Assembly: GCA_949128115.1 (NCBI GenBank)
Contig: OX421963.1
Coordinates: 77,867,635 to 77,931,634 of the forward strand
Reading direction: 5' to 3'
From: Anaspis maculata
Lineage: Eukaryota > Arthropoda > Insecta > Coleoptera > Scraptiidae
DNA length: 64,000 nt
Numbering within the stretch: position 1 is the first letter of the stretch; every line of letters begins with the position of its first letter. The notes beneath the pieces were generated by a model. The model had not been told where the DNA came from. It worked only from the letters and a program-made list of their open reading frames with translations, and made no database searches. Below are positions 41,188 through 53,729 of the stretch, piece by piece. Made by a program: the position numbers and the translations under genes.

Positions 41188-44100
41188 ATGGCTCCGACGT
41201 TGTATGTGTTTCACTGCAATCCAGCTGCCAGAGCGGTCCTCATGACTGCCGAACATTTGGGTTTGAAGTGCAATTTGAAAGAAATTGACATGATCAGAGA
41301 AGAACACAAATCTCCCGAGTTTCGTAAAGTGAGTAGATATAAAATTGGTTTTGATGTTTTTCTTTGAATGAATAAATCAGAAATATTCATATTGCCTCGT
41401 ATAATTGTTCTAGATCAATCCCGAATGCTCAATTCCGACCTTGAACGACGGAGGCTTCGTTTTGTCCGACAGTCATGCAATATTACCTTATCTGGTTGCC
41501 AAATATGGAACAGAAGATTCTTTGTACCCTTCCGATGATTTGAAGAGAAGGGCGGCGATTGATCAGAGACTGCATTTCGAAAATGGTGTGCTGTTTCCGC
41601 GAGTTGTGGCCATTGGGGTATGTTGATCTTTCATAATAATAATTACATACAGAGTCCGGTATCAGAATTGAATGGCATGAAAAAGCTGCTTGGGGGAAAT
41701 GATGTTGATAGGATATTAAGTCGAATAGTGACAGACTTCTACCCTCGTTTGATTATACCTTATTGCTTGAAGTTGTGTGAGTACAATACCAAATTGGCCG
41801 GTCAGTCAACGGATCTTTGCTGTAGAACCGTTTATACTGACCTAGTTCATTATGCCAAGACAGAGACGTTTTTGTCATAAATTCATTATGGATTGATTTT
41901 GTCATTTTGAGGTGGGTAAGGTCGAGGGTAAGGTCGAAAACCCACGTCACATCACAAAAACAAAAAACGATATCCCGTTGTGCCTCTCTTCTTGTTGTTC
42001 GATGATAGAGCTCTCGAGATTGTTAAGACAGGTCTGACTACGAGTTTGAACACAATAAGACACAGTATAAATTTTTAACACAACAGCAATCTATTGACCT
42101 CTATGTACAAGTCAAAAGGTTCAAATAATGGCTCGCTCCTATACCTAGTCCTACCTTCACATCGCAGGCTAAACTATCTCAAAGATCTAGGCTATTCCCG
42201 AAGAGATAACTTTCCCCTAATTATTTCAGACGTCCCAGCACCCCAACCCTCCGACGAACACCTGATTCTACACCTTGACCGACATTTAATTCTGACTGGT
42301 TTTCGCGGTTCAAAGTTCTCTTTGTGGTTCAATCAGATCCAACATTTATGTTAGTGTTAGAAGTTATGTTAGGGCTAGCCCCGGCTTCTAGACACTGAAA
42401 AGAGAAGAGTGACTTCGACCACGAATGCAATCCAAGATTTGTGGGCCGGTGTGTGCGGTGGCTCCCTTTTTGTGGATCCTCTTTTCAAAGGCTAACGCTC
42501 TTTTTGGGCTGTGGTTCTCTTTTGCCCGTTTGGAAGAGATTGGATATGGCTGGCCGTTGTGGAGGCTTCAACCTGTTTTCGCCGTGAATTGTCCCCAACC
42601 CTCAGAAAGATTCCCATGATCGAGAGTGCCTATGACCGGAAATGGTTAACCAAATTTCACCCTTCCAAAAACTTTTGAACCGATGGTGTACGTGAAACAA
42701 TTACTTGAGTCAAGGTACAAATTTTATGTGGAGAACGTTTTGAGCACGCCCTGTATACGCGCTAGTTCGTTATTGTTGTTTACCAGTTTGTGAGGGAAGG
42801 CAACAGTTAGGAGGAACAAACGCAGATAATTGACTGTACAGGGTGTCGCGCGTCTTGCATTTAGCAAGCATTCCAACTAAACCAAAAAACTTGTTTTCGA
42901 GGCGAAAATCCGTGTCCGGCGGAGATCGAACTCGCGATCTCTGGAGTAGTAGTCGAACGCGCCAAGTACCACCAACAAGCTCCTCAAAATTATTGTCCAT
43001 AATGACGTTATACGAGTACGTTTTGAAACTAAATACAAACGTTGAATCACTGAATGAAATACACTTTTTTCTACTTCAATGTTGGTAGAACGTTTCAAAG
43101 ACGTTCAATACCACAATTATATAATTACGTCTTTCTAACGATATCAGAATGATGTTCCCAATAACGTTCTAAACTGCTTGACAATTGAACTGCAACACCT
43201 AAAAATTAGGTGCGTTTTAAAATTGAGATAGCTCGGAAAATGTTTGACGGATTCCAGAAATTCAGGCATGTGAAGAAAGATCATTCCTTTGACTATCGAG
43301 TGCTGGTATTGATGATAAGTTTGATTGCACAATTTGTCATATACAGGGTGCTAACGGAGAGCGTGCAGATAAGGGCAATCTTTCACCTTGTACAACTTTC
43401 GAAAAAAAAGTCCGAGATTTTTTCTATTGCCTGCTTTTGAAAGGTTGTATCATTATGCCAAAACAGTTTTGGAATTTGGACCCTAACTTTTTTTTTCAAA
43501 AAATTGTGCTCAATTTTCTGAAATATGCACTTTTTGATTAAGAAAAAGAAATAGAGACATTGTTTGTTTTCAAACGGCGGCCATATTGAATTTGCTCACG
43601 AAGATTTTTATTTGAGCCTCCACATCCCCTAGAAACTACCCCTTTTGGGACACCGTCCCACAACAAGATATTGTTACGAGCGGCGATCCCGTTTATATTG
43701 GTCAACACTCGATCTTTCTAGATCCTTTCATCCATTAGATCGCAGTGTAGAAGTCTAGAGCGATCTGGTGCATTCCAGAACGTTCGTGTATGTGAAACTG
43801 GATGGAGACTCCAACGTTCAATCAAGGCACATCAGTCCACTTTGGCGGAGGTGCAGATTCCAGAACACATGGGAAGCACGCGGAAGGTGTGTGTGATTAT
43901 TCAGAAATGGTCTAGAAACCGCATATGCCAGGCACTATGGAATTTGCTAGAAGTAGGCAGGAAGCTCGGGAACGCTGTTTGGAGGCCTTATATAAGGCAA
44001 CAGCCGGCAGCTCGCGGCAGTATTGAATTGGATAGCGAGCGATAACAAGCGAAGTACCTGCGATATAATTCCAAGCGTGAATAATTGTTGGTGTATTGAT

Positions 44101-47100
44101 TGATTGTAGTACGCAGAAATAAACAGTGTTTGTTTTAAAACAATCGTCTCAATTATATTCGAACCCGTACGCGAAATATCGTAACAATATGCAATGCTTC
44201 ATTTTAAAGGCCTAAGAAAAGTACTCATCAATAATTGGATTGAAATAGGGATACTACGATGACCTCACACGTACAGCTCCCTAAAAACCACCCCTTGACT
44301 TCAAGGGACAGGGACAAAGTTGGTATGATAAGACATGCAATACATGAAAATTCCAAAAAACGTCTTTTTCAACTGTTCCACTAAAAAAGTGATGCTACAT
44401 GATGACCCTTTGCGTAGATTATCTCAACAGCTACCTTCTCGAAAAAAGAACTACCCTTTAGAAAACCAGTACTTCCGCAATATCTCATTTGTTGGGAATT
44501 CATAAAAATCTGTCGCAATAATTTGCCGCTACGATGATTTCATCCACATATCTACCCAAAACTACCCCTTCAACTGCATCTTCAATAGTTTCTAGGGGAT
44601 GTGTAGGCTCAAATAAAAATCTTCGTGAGCAAATTCAATATGGACACAGTTTGAAAATAAACAACATCTCTATTTCTTTTTCTCAATCAGAAAGTGCATA
44701 TTTCAGAAAATTGAGCACAATTTTTTGAAAAAAAAAGTTAGGGTCAAAATTCCAAAACCATTTCGGCATAATGATACAACCTTTCAAAAGCAGGCAATAG
44801 AAAAAATCTCGGACTTTTTTTAGAAATTTGTACAAGGTAAAAGATTGCCCATATCTGCACGCTCTCCGTTGACACCCTGTATATGACAAATTGTGCGATC
44901 AAACTTATCATCAATACCAGCACTTGATAGTCAAAGAAATGACCTTTCCTCACATGCCTGAATTTCTGGAATCCGTCAAATATTTATCGAGCTATCTCAA
45001 TTTGAAATCCCACCTAATTTTCAGGTGTTGCAGTTCAATTGTCAAGCAGTTTATAATCAACCTCCATTGTACGCCTCGAAAGTAACGATGAACATTCTTA
45101 AATTATAGCATTTAGCACGAGCATAATTGAATTATAGATGCTTTTTGGCAAATTATGAAAGGATGTTCTCATTGACGTTATAAACTAAATCTAAAATATA
45201 CCTATGTTTTGGAACTAGCATCAAAAGTTCAGTCATAAAATTATATACCTTTTTTCTACTCTAGATAAGAACGTTTCAGAGACGTAAATATTTACCCAAA
45301 TATATACGTTACAAAAATCAAAAGTGACTTCCAATTAAACATTCAGCAACATGCTTTTATACGACTTTCTAACGATTACAGCATGATGTTTCCAGCAAGA
45401 TTAATAATCGACTTGAAATATACGGTTTAAAAGGAGCTTTAAACGGTCGAATGTTGAATGAATACGTTTTTACGACCAAATATATTCCAATCTGAAATAA
45501 ACGTTTCATAATGAACCTTAAACGTTATCACCCAATGGAACGTATTTTGAACGTTTATTGAACCTAGTTGTGTTTATACTAGATGAAAAATGATGGTTGG
45601 AGCTTGGAACATTTAAAAGTATATCTCGAGGTATATCTGCTGCAAGCTGCAAGCAAATATGGCGGAGGCGCCAATACGGGCTCCGTCTGGTAATAAATAA
45701 TTGACTGTACCTCGTTTGTTTTTCAACGGATTTCTACACTTGAAACGTCATTTTGTAGACAAATAAATGCTCTTATTACCTATGTCGGGGAAATGTGAAA
45801 ATTGTCTTCGAAAGATATGCTGAAATACGGCGTTTTTCAAAGCTTATCCGATATTTGAGACGCTTGGCTAATGCCAAGCATTATATTTAATAAATATTGA
45901 GGGGTCTTTTTCGAATTCCTACTTTTCCACTTTGTATCTTTGCCGCTGTGACCGCCATATTGAAAATATTGGCGCCCGAAAAAGAGATTTTTTGCGAGGA
46001 CTTTCGTTAATATTTGCATTGCAGTCAACCTTGAAACCTTTACAAGCGAATTAAAGCTCATTCAATTCCCTGCAGTTTTTCATGTTAATATTCTATGTGC
46101 TACTTGCGGCTCTTGAGTTATTAATATTCAGAAAATCAATATTGATAATGGTTTTTATTTAACTAGGTAAGTACAGGGTGGATTTTGATGGTAAATTGAG
46201 TTTAAAAAGGAGCAGCTCAAGAATCTCAAGTCGCACATATACCTATATGTAGATCACACGTCAAATTTTGGAGAAATGAATCGGCTTTGATTTTTATATA
46301 AATTCAGAAATTTTACAATGATCGGAACGACAATTTTCAAAAAAAAAAAATTTTGGGTGATATCTTTTTAATATTAGAGCAATGAAGAACAGCAGGGGAA
46401 CGAAATGGAAAAGTGGATATTCTGAATGATTACCTCAAAATCAATAACAATGGTGAGTTTCGAGTACCTATATCGGTTATTCTTCAACTGCTATATTATC
46501 TTTATACCTTTCCAAAGTCAGTTTGTCCTCAAAGGACGACTGTAGTTACGTACAATTAACATTACCATGTAATGATTGGTTTTCCAAATTTTTATGGCCA
46601 ATTAATAGCTGCTTATAGTTTCCTCAAATGTCTACATTATGGTTTTTTCAGGTGTGTTGAAATCTGTTCAAAAACAAACAAGGTAGGTACAGCAAGTTTC
46701 TTATTACCAGGCGGAGCCCATTCTGGCGCATCCACCATATTTGCCTGCAGCAAATGCCACTGTTTCACTATCATTTTTCATGGCCCTTGATACAGCATAT
46801 AAATTGATTAAGATAAAGCTCTATATACATATATCTTCACGAGGCTGATGCACACGGCACGATCTATGCCCCCATACTACCTACATCATGTAGATACCTA
46901 TGTGTCTACCAGTAACTGAATATTCTTCAGCCCATAATGTAGGTATAGGTGCCAACCGAGGTGCCGACCCACCAAGATTCCCACACAGTCCTCCCTCTAA
47001 AGGATAACCTATACATGCTACAGTTACAGTATACCGATCTACTACCTCATTAACGACCTCATCCTCATCCCTTGAGATGATATCATCTCGTAATCAGACT

Positions 47101-47612
47101 TCCTAAGTATTCCATTCGCCTCCTCCTCCTTTTTGTTTCAGGATAATAATTATGTCTTTATAGGCTTTCCGTCCCGACTCTTATTCCACCTTATCCTTTG
47201 CCTAATACGAGATCTAATATCTCTTGCTATTAATTGTCCATTCCTTCATCAGGTGTATACTGCATCTACCCTCTGCATAATCATTACGTTTATCCTTATT
47301 TTTTAATTTCAGCGCAAGGATCAAATTCTAACGAACACACTGACACCAAACAAAGAAGATCTGGAGAAGCTCCACGAGGCGTACGACTTTTTGGAAGCGT
47401 TCTTGGAGAAGGGATCATTCCTCGTAGGTGATTCGTTGAGCGTGGCAGACTTTTCAATTTACCCGAGCATGATCACGGCGAATTTGTTTGTGGAAAGGGA
47501 CGTGAAAAAGTGGCCGAAAATTACGGCTTGGATGCAAAGAATCGAAAAGTTACCTTGTTCGAGAGCAAATGACGAAGGAATGAAGAAGCTGAAAGGCTTT
47601 TTACCCAAGTAA
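41188..47612 (+). CDS. Glutathione S-transferase, divergent (three exons, 5.7-kb intron)
   Basis: Exons 41188-41328, 41414-41617 and 47313-47612 encode 214 residues, phase 0 throughout. The exon 1 motif is H-C-N-P-A-A-R, so Asn11 stands where the family has catalytic Ser. The G-site loop also departs from the paralogues (I-N-P-E-C-S-I-P-T-L rather than NPQHTVPTL), although the cis-Pro and D-S-H-A-I remain. Exon 3 has S-L-S-V-A-D-F-S and ends G-F-L-P-K. An AATAAA is at 47657-47662. Changes at two glutathione-contact sites suggest altered catalysis or a ligand-binding role (inference). Intron 2 (41618-47312) holds a SINE-like piece, nested MITEs and a solo LTR. The exon pairing is inferred from strand, phase and order. 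Confidence 0.85.
41618..42835 (+). other. Intron 2 of the 41188 GST, proximal part
   Basis: About 1.2 kb without a supported gene. Frames at 42094-42354 and 42425-42619 are short and unrecognised. Confidence 0.45.
42836..42995 (-). repeat. tRNA-derived SINE-like sequence
   Basis: On the minus strand GGAGCTTGTTGGTGG, then CGCGAGTTCGATCTCC about 40 bases later, resembles pol III A and B boxes of a tRNA-derived SINE. The plus strand translates as G-G-D-R-T-R-D-L, the usual sign of an antisense tRNA/SINE head. The body and tail were not delimited. Confidence 0.6.
43344..44879. mobile_element. TIR element, CAGGGTG ends (middle shell)
   Basis: Begins CAGGGTGCTAACGGAGAGCG and ends with the inverted form CGCTCTCCGTTGACACCCTG, flanked by TA. 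Arms of about 300 bp. It lies inside 43172-45051 and is itself split by the solo LTR at 43672-44186. Confidence 0.82.
43672..44186 (+). mobile_element. Solo LTR, gypsy-type
   Basis: 515 bp from TGTTACGA to TCGTAACA, flanked by ATAT on both sides (43668-43671, 44187-44190). It contains CTTATATAAGG as a TATA box and AATAAA near 44120. No internal element sequence is present, so recombination between LTRs is likely. It is unrelated in sequence to the errantivirus LTR. Confidence 0.8.
45590..46785. mobile_element. Possible inverted-repeat element
   Basis: GCAAATATGGCGGAGGCGCC and following at about 45652 is inverted at about 46712-46757 (GCGCATCCACCATATTTGC), with AAAAATGATGG and CTATCATTTTTCA further out. 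Ends and target duplication were not resolved. Confidence 0.45.
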
Positions 47613-47662
47613 CGCAGCAAAGAACTTCATGAAGCTCACAAAAAGGATCCCACAATAATAAA

Positions 47663-50520
47663 TATTGAGTTGTTATTGTTAATTATCAAGTTTCTACTTC
47701 TGATACTTGTGATAATATAATGTGGTAGGTTCTGGGAGTTTTACCCTGGATGGTTTTTTAACTATGCAACCAGTAAAACACCACAGTCATATCATCACCT
47801 AATAAAATAATTACCAACATCGTTCATCTAAGCAGCTTTTGGAATTGGGATTACCCTCCGGATTACTTACCTATATTTTTTCTTTGTACCTACAACTAGC
47901 TTTTTAAAAATGACCTGTTTTTCTTCTTTTTTTTTGTAAAAGTTACTGACGATTGTTGTTTTGCATACATCACTTTTCGCTATAGGTAGGTATAGATATT
48001 ATCAGTATTTAGCTACTCACTTTAGAAATCACCTTTTTACATGGATTAAGTTTTTTTAACGGAAGGTTCCTACGGATGTAGGCTCGCCGGCAAGGTAGGT
48101 TCGGTAAGCACCTGCTTCAGTAGGTATAGCTGCCGGAAAAGCTTTAAAAATCCATTGCCTTAATCCCTCCAGTCTCTGAACAGTTGAGCAAACAATAAAA
48201 AATTCACGTTAAAAACACATCGAAAAAAGATTCTGCCGACATAAAAAATTCAGCGGGGGCTCTTTTCGAAATTCCCGACGGTCGATCCCGACTTTGCGCG
48301 CTTTGTTAGGTAGGTAGGTACCTAGCTACATAATTTATTTCCCAATTCGCATTCCCAGATCACTTAATTTTACTCGTCGCCAACGCCAAAACATAGCTGA
48401 CATGCCTTCTAGAATGCTAAATGTTGCAAATTCCTTGCTACGCTGCAACAGGAAACCTTGCCAAAATTCCTAAACTTTTCTGTCTGACGCAAATAAAAAA
48501 AAATGGTGAATGTGTTTAGAGGTACTGAGCATTTTGAAGTTTTATCTACTCGTTAGGTAAGCCCGGGTTATGGAACCGCTTTTCTTATACAAGAATATTA
48601 GTAAGTATAGGTATAATATCCGCCTGATTTGTTCAGCATTTAAACTCCACAGTGCAGTGTCGCATAAAAACCTAAAATGCCCTAAAACTGCAAATTTTCA
48701 ACACCAAAACAAAATTTAGATAGAGGCAAGGGTGTCCAACTAATTAAAAAGTAAAAGTGAAATTTGGAGAGCTGTATCTTCCCTATCAAGCCGAACCGTG
48801 CAAAATATTATATGAGTTTTTGTTATATTTTGATGAGATCTACTCACAGTTGAATTTTTTTCTACCATCGCTGAAACACCTTGTATAATACCACAAGAGC
48901 TATGTGTGTTTTGTTTCGGAGGAAACAACTCGAAGGTCCTTGTCGCTCCTACTCTATTTCGTATATAATATTCGTTGCTGGTATGTTTGCGCCAGCTCTG
49001 GGAGGCCTAGTTCGTACCATTTGTTCAGTAGCGACAATATTCCGGCAAGTTCTCAATGAACGGCTCTTCCGCCAATTGTGCAGGTGTGTGTCTTATTGTC
49101 GCGTCGAGGTCTCCAGCTGATATTATCACAACAGAATCTTGATCCAGCTCCCAGTTCCTGGGTGGTTTGCAAAGTGGTTTGATTGATGTGATAGGTATTC
49201 AACTTTTTGAAATAAGTAAGTAATCATGAAAAGTTGTTCTACAATAATGGAGGAATGGCTCAAAAGTAAAGCTCCGGTTTAAATTGTGGATAATTTTTCA
49301 ATTTTCGGTACTTAACATCAATTATTGGGTTAATAGGAATACAGTACCACAATAACTACCAGTAAACCAAAACCAAAACCAAAAATCAATTATTGCGACT
49401 CGCACAGAACTGCATTTGGCCTGTTGAGAAAACGTGCCAAAATTTGTTGGAGATCGATTGGAGAATGATGTGGTTTCAGCAGCATGGGCCTGCTCCCTGT
49501 ACCTTTCGTGGAACAATGAATTGATAAAAAAAATCCGGACCGTTTGATTTCAAGAAACAGCGATGTGTACCGGCCGCAAGATCTTGTGCTTCAACCCCAT
49601 TGGACTTTTCTCTTTGCAGTTACCTCAAGCCAAAAGTTCACCGATTACCCGCAAGCGATTGAAAGCGTGAGAGAGGCGTTGGTCTGACGAAGGATGCGTG
49701 GTGGCCACCTCGGCGATATTTTGTTCCATGAATAATTTCAGAGGTTCAAAATGACTTTTTTATCAGACAAACTAAGAATATTTGTTTTGTTTCAAAAGTT
49801 ATTGGGAAAGAAAATAGGGGGCGTTACCCTTGATTTTGCGATATGTACCAAAACTATTGTTACGAAAATACTTTAATAATTGAGAGACAAACGTTTAAAT
49901 ATACACTTTATATTACTGCGTAGTAAGTACTAAATTACACATCACATAAACCGTTGCAGTCTCGGTATCATTGGACGTCAGTTTTGGGTCCAGAAATCTG
50001 TCGGCCTCTCGTGTATAGCGGCAAGCTCTCAACGCACGGTTCCTCCGCCAATGGGGTACTTGCCAATGAAACAGATTTGACTGGAAATACTTTCAATCAT
50101 CAACAAGAGTGATAAATAGTATTTCCTGAAAATTTCCGGAAAATATATCTTTTGGTTAAAAAGATTTTTTTTCGATTTTTTTCTTCAAAAAGTTGGTAAC
50201 AGTACGGAAACTTTGGTAAAATTTATATGTCTGTATTTTTCAAATATTGTGAAGCCACTCTAAAAGTTTTTTGAGTTTTGAACTCAACAGTGCTGTTTGT
50301 TTAGTTTTTAGTATATTTGTGACGTCACAAATATATTCTTGAAACAGGCACTACGGCCGCAATTTTGGGAATTGAGAAAAAAAATACGGGTACAATATTT
50401 TCACTTATACTTTCGTATAAGCCAATAAAAAAAAAATTGGGCAAGTACCCTATTGTGCAAATGTGTCTTATTTGCACGTACGTCGTGGTCTCTGGAAACA
50501 CCATTTGCGAAACTTCCTGC
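47663..50520. other. Intergenic, no gene supported
   Basis: About 2.9 kb with short random frames. A TAGG microsatellite-like stretch lies at 48307-48325. Copies of the dispersed core occur at about 49030-49110 (GCCAATTGTGCAGGTGTGTG) and 50010-50060. Nothing else was recognised. Confidence 0.5.
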
Positions 50521-50860
50521 CAGGGCCGGCCTTACAGCTTTTGGCGCCTAAGGCGAAGTTCTGTAATGCGCCCTTTTATGAATGAAGAAATAGCATCTCA
50601 AGCGATTTTTTTTTAAATGACAGCAGTAATGTTAATAATAATCGAAAATTGCACAAATTCCAAGTGAAAAATCGCCGCAGACGAATTTTTCTCGAAATAA
50701 TAGAGAGATAAAGGGTGCTCGGGCGCCCCTCCAAAGTTTGGTGCCCGAGGCGGCTCTGCTTCCTGCTCCCCATCCGGGCTCTCCCATGCTCCTTCCAACA
50801 ACCAAAAGTCCTCCATCTTCAACAAGTTCTATTGGACCCAGAGAGGCTTGAACTCTGATC
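50521..50860. repeat. hAT-like fragment (CAGGGCCGGCC start)
   Basis: CAGGGCCGGCCTTAC at the left is like hAT terminal repeats, and a GGTGCCCGAGGCGG segment near 50740 recalls their subterminal GC-rich parts. No matching right terminus was found, so it is probably a fragment. Confidence 0.35.
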
Positions 50861-51773
50861 ATTTTTCTGAAATCTCTAACTTCTGTCCAATGGACAGGGA
50901 GCTGGTGCTTAAAAACTTACGTCATAAGGTACATGATTTCAACCCTGTAGGTCTAAGGTGCGTTGCTCGGTGCGTTAATAAGGTTGTAATTAATTTCTTT
51001 GTTTTACATGTGAGACCGGGGGCTTTAGGCTGGTATGAGCCTGTCAATTTTAGAAGAAAGGGGCAAAATCTTACGTCATAAGATACATGAATGAAACCAA
51101 CGAGATTTTGTGTGGGAATATCCCTTCACTTAAAAATCTGGTCGTAAGACCAAATTTTTAGGGGGCTTTCGGTCCATAAGACAATTTTGAAATTTTCAAA
51201 AAAGGACCAAAATTTACATCCAATTATCAGTTTTTTCACAGGTGTTTTGTTGACTAACCCATCAAGTATGATGTTTATTCGTAATCAGGATGAGAAGCTG
51301 AACCTATTTCCATATTAAAATACAGGCGGTGTGCGATGTGAGAACAATTTTTCGATTAAGCAATTTAGGGCTTAATTCCAACATAATATCTGTCACTGAC
51401 GAGAGCTAACAAGCTCGAAACAAACGTTTGTATGCCAGTTATGGAGGAATTAACGGGTTTTTTCGGTGGCGGTCGGTCGCAATAGTCAATGCGAATTGAC
51501 ATTTCATCTTACCTTTTCTACCTTAATTTTTCCCAAAAATGAGTTTTGTTGTGACCTAGTAAATTTAATCAATTTTGGCGTTTTAACGTCAACGAAATCT
51601 AGACGAGTCCTTGTCTTGCAGCCGTAGAAAAGCGGCTCATTCTGGCCTGGATTCTAAAACCTGGATCATTTAGTAAGTGTTTTTTCCTTTTTCTCCTTTT
51701 GATTCAAATAATTTTTCGATGAAGGAAACAGGGAACTTTTGTGGTCAGATCTGAAACCTACGTGAAAATCATA

Positions 51774-53729
51774 CAGGGTGATTTTTTGAAAAGTTTCCAC
51801 CCCTTATTTCTCACCGTCAACATTTTTAACAGGAAAACGTCGTAACAGGTCAATTTTTGTTTCGATGGGGTCATCTAGGGCACATATCACCAAGTTTTTA
51901 TCTTGAACTCCTTTGCCTCCACCCCATCCTGCTTTCAAATTTCAAATAGCATGACCTATTTTGTGATACATCAAATTGAAGGCAATGCCGCTGAACATTT
52001 TTTAAATTTTCTCAAACTACCCCCAGCCTTACTAAAAATCCTCTTTTCGTTATTGAAAAGACAATGTTCCCCCTATAAGCTTTCAATTCTTGAGAAATAG
52101 ACTTCCCAGCAAAAAAAAGTCGATTCTTATTTCAATGGGGTCATCTTAGACACGAGTGGCCAAATTTTGATCTTCAACCCCTTCGCCCCCACCCTACCCC
52201 ACTTTGAAATTTTGAATAGCATTACATATCTTGTGATACATCAAATTGAAGTCAATAAAACTCTTCCCGTCAAACATATTTCTATTTTCTTTAAACCACT
52301 CCTTTGAAGTAGGGTAGGGTGGGGGCGAAAGGAGTTGAAAATAAAAGTTTGGCCATACTTGTCTTAGATGACTCCACTGAAATATAAATCGACCTGTTTT
52401 TGCTAGAAAGTCTATTCCTCAAGAATCGAGAGTTTATTTTATAGGGGGAGCGTGTTCTTTCATTAACAAAAAGGGGATTTTTACAAGGGTAGGGGGTGGT
52501 TCAAAAAAAATTGAAATATGTTCAACGGAAAGAAAATTGTATTGCCTTCAATTTGATGTATCACACAACAGGTTTGAAATTTCAAACAGTGGCGGCTGGT
52601 GAGGGAGGGCTCAAGGGCGGCGCCCCCCCAACGCTAAAGGCGGCAAGAGGTTTTCATCGGTAGGAAGACATGGAATGCATTTTATCAATTATACTTATTC
52701 CAAAGATTTGGTTTAGTGCAAAAACGTTCAGTCATTAGTCAATTAATATTTTAACAAAATAATTCTAAGCGATCGCACGGTCGAAGAAGTTCGTCTTGGG
52801 CTCCGCATTCGGCGCCCACCGCCGATGCGGTGATGCCGGGGTGCACCCGCGCAAAACATGTGCCGTAACCATGGCAACGCGAGACGCGGCTCCCGCTCTA
52901 TACTGCAGATATGGGCTCCGTTTCTCGAGCCCCCAGCCGATTGAAATAATCAATATAATTATTTAAGTACTCTTCGATTAGTCAACAGTTTGCAAACATG
53001 AAGATAGCTGACCTAAAAAAGGTACATTTAGGTCATCAAGCCTACAAGAAGAAATAAATGCAAAAAAACAACGGACGTCCGATTACAGCATTGATTTACT
53101 GAATATAAAGCAAATCGAACCCGCAAGAATAAATTCGTGGTGCATTAACTCACACGTAATTTTGTTAAAACAGTAAATGCTAAAACTCCATATGGTTGTG
53201 ATGCGGATACGACAAAAAAGTTTTTGTCTCGAGTTTCGTCATTTCGCGAACTGAGAACTGTTCTCAGTTCATCTGCACTCTTTGTAGAAAATGTTTTTCG
53301 AACTTCGAACCAACAAAACATGGACGAAATGTTTCATGATTTGAACAATTGGATCAGAAACGGGAAAGGAATAAAAGCCTCTTTCTCTAGTTTCTGATCT
53401 AATTGTTTATATCAGGAAACATTTTGTCCATGTTTTGCTGGTTCGAAGTTCGAAGAACATTTTCTACAAGAAATGCAGATAGAACATTATAGTTCTCAGC
53501 TCGCGAATTTATTATTAGCTTGCTAAACTCACCACCTTGCAAAAAACTCACGAGCCGCCACTGATTTCAAAGCAGAGTGGAGTGGGGCCAAAGGGGTTTA
53601 AGACAAAAATTTGGTAATATGTGCCCTAAATGTTCCCCTCGAAACCAAAATTGACCTGTTCGGCGTTTTCCTGTGAAAAAATTTGGCGGCGAGAAATCAG
53701 AGGTGGAAACTTTTTAAAAAATCACCCTG
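51774..53729. mobile_element. TIR element, CAGGGTGATTTTTT ends (middle shell)
   Basis: Begins CAGGGTGATTTTTTGAAAAG and ends TTTTTAAAAAATCACCCTG, flanked by TA (51772-51773, 53730-53731). Long internal inverted arms. Split by the hAT-like element at 52587-53563. Confidence 0.85.
52587..53563. mobile_element. Non-autonomous hAT-like element
   Basis: Termini CAGTGGCGGCTGGTGAG and CTCACGAGCCGCCACTG are inverted, and both flanks carry ATTTCAAA (52579-52586, 53564-53571), an 8-bp duplication. CAGTGGCG ends and 8-bp duplications are characteristic of hAT elements. A GC-rich subterminal region (about 52780-52930) and an inner palindrome (about 53247-53510) are present; there is no transposase. Confidence 0.88.

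Larger units (their letters stand above)
43172..45051. mobile_element. TIR element (outer shell of nested stack)
   Basis: Ends AACTGCTTGACAATTG and CAATTGTCAAGCAGTT, flanked by TA (43170-43171, 45052-45053). Just inside the left end is a small palindrome CACCTAAAAATTAGGTG. The element is interrupted by another TA element at 43344-44879. Confidence 0.8.

Noticed and set aside
42836..42995. Functional tRNA gene
   Set aside because: Only A- and B-box-like segments are present; the acceptor stem does not close, so a SINE-type origin fits better.
46572..46790. 72-codon + frame with a Cys-rich tail
   Set aside because: It overlaps an inverted repeat copy of 45632-45695 and has no start context or domain.
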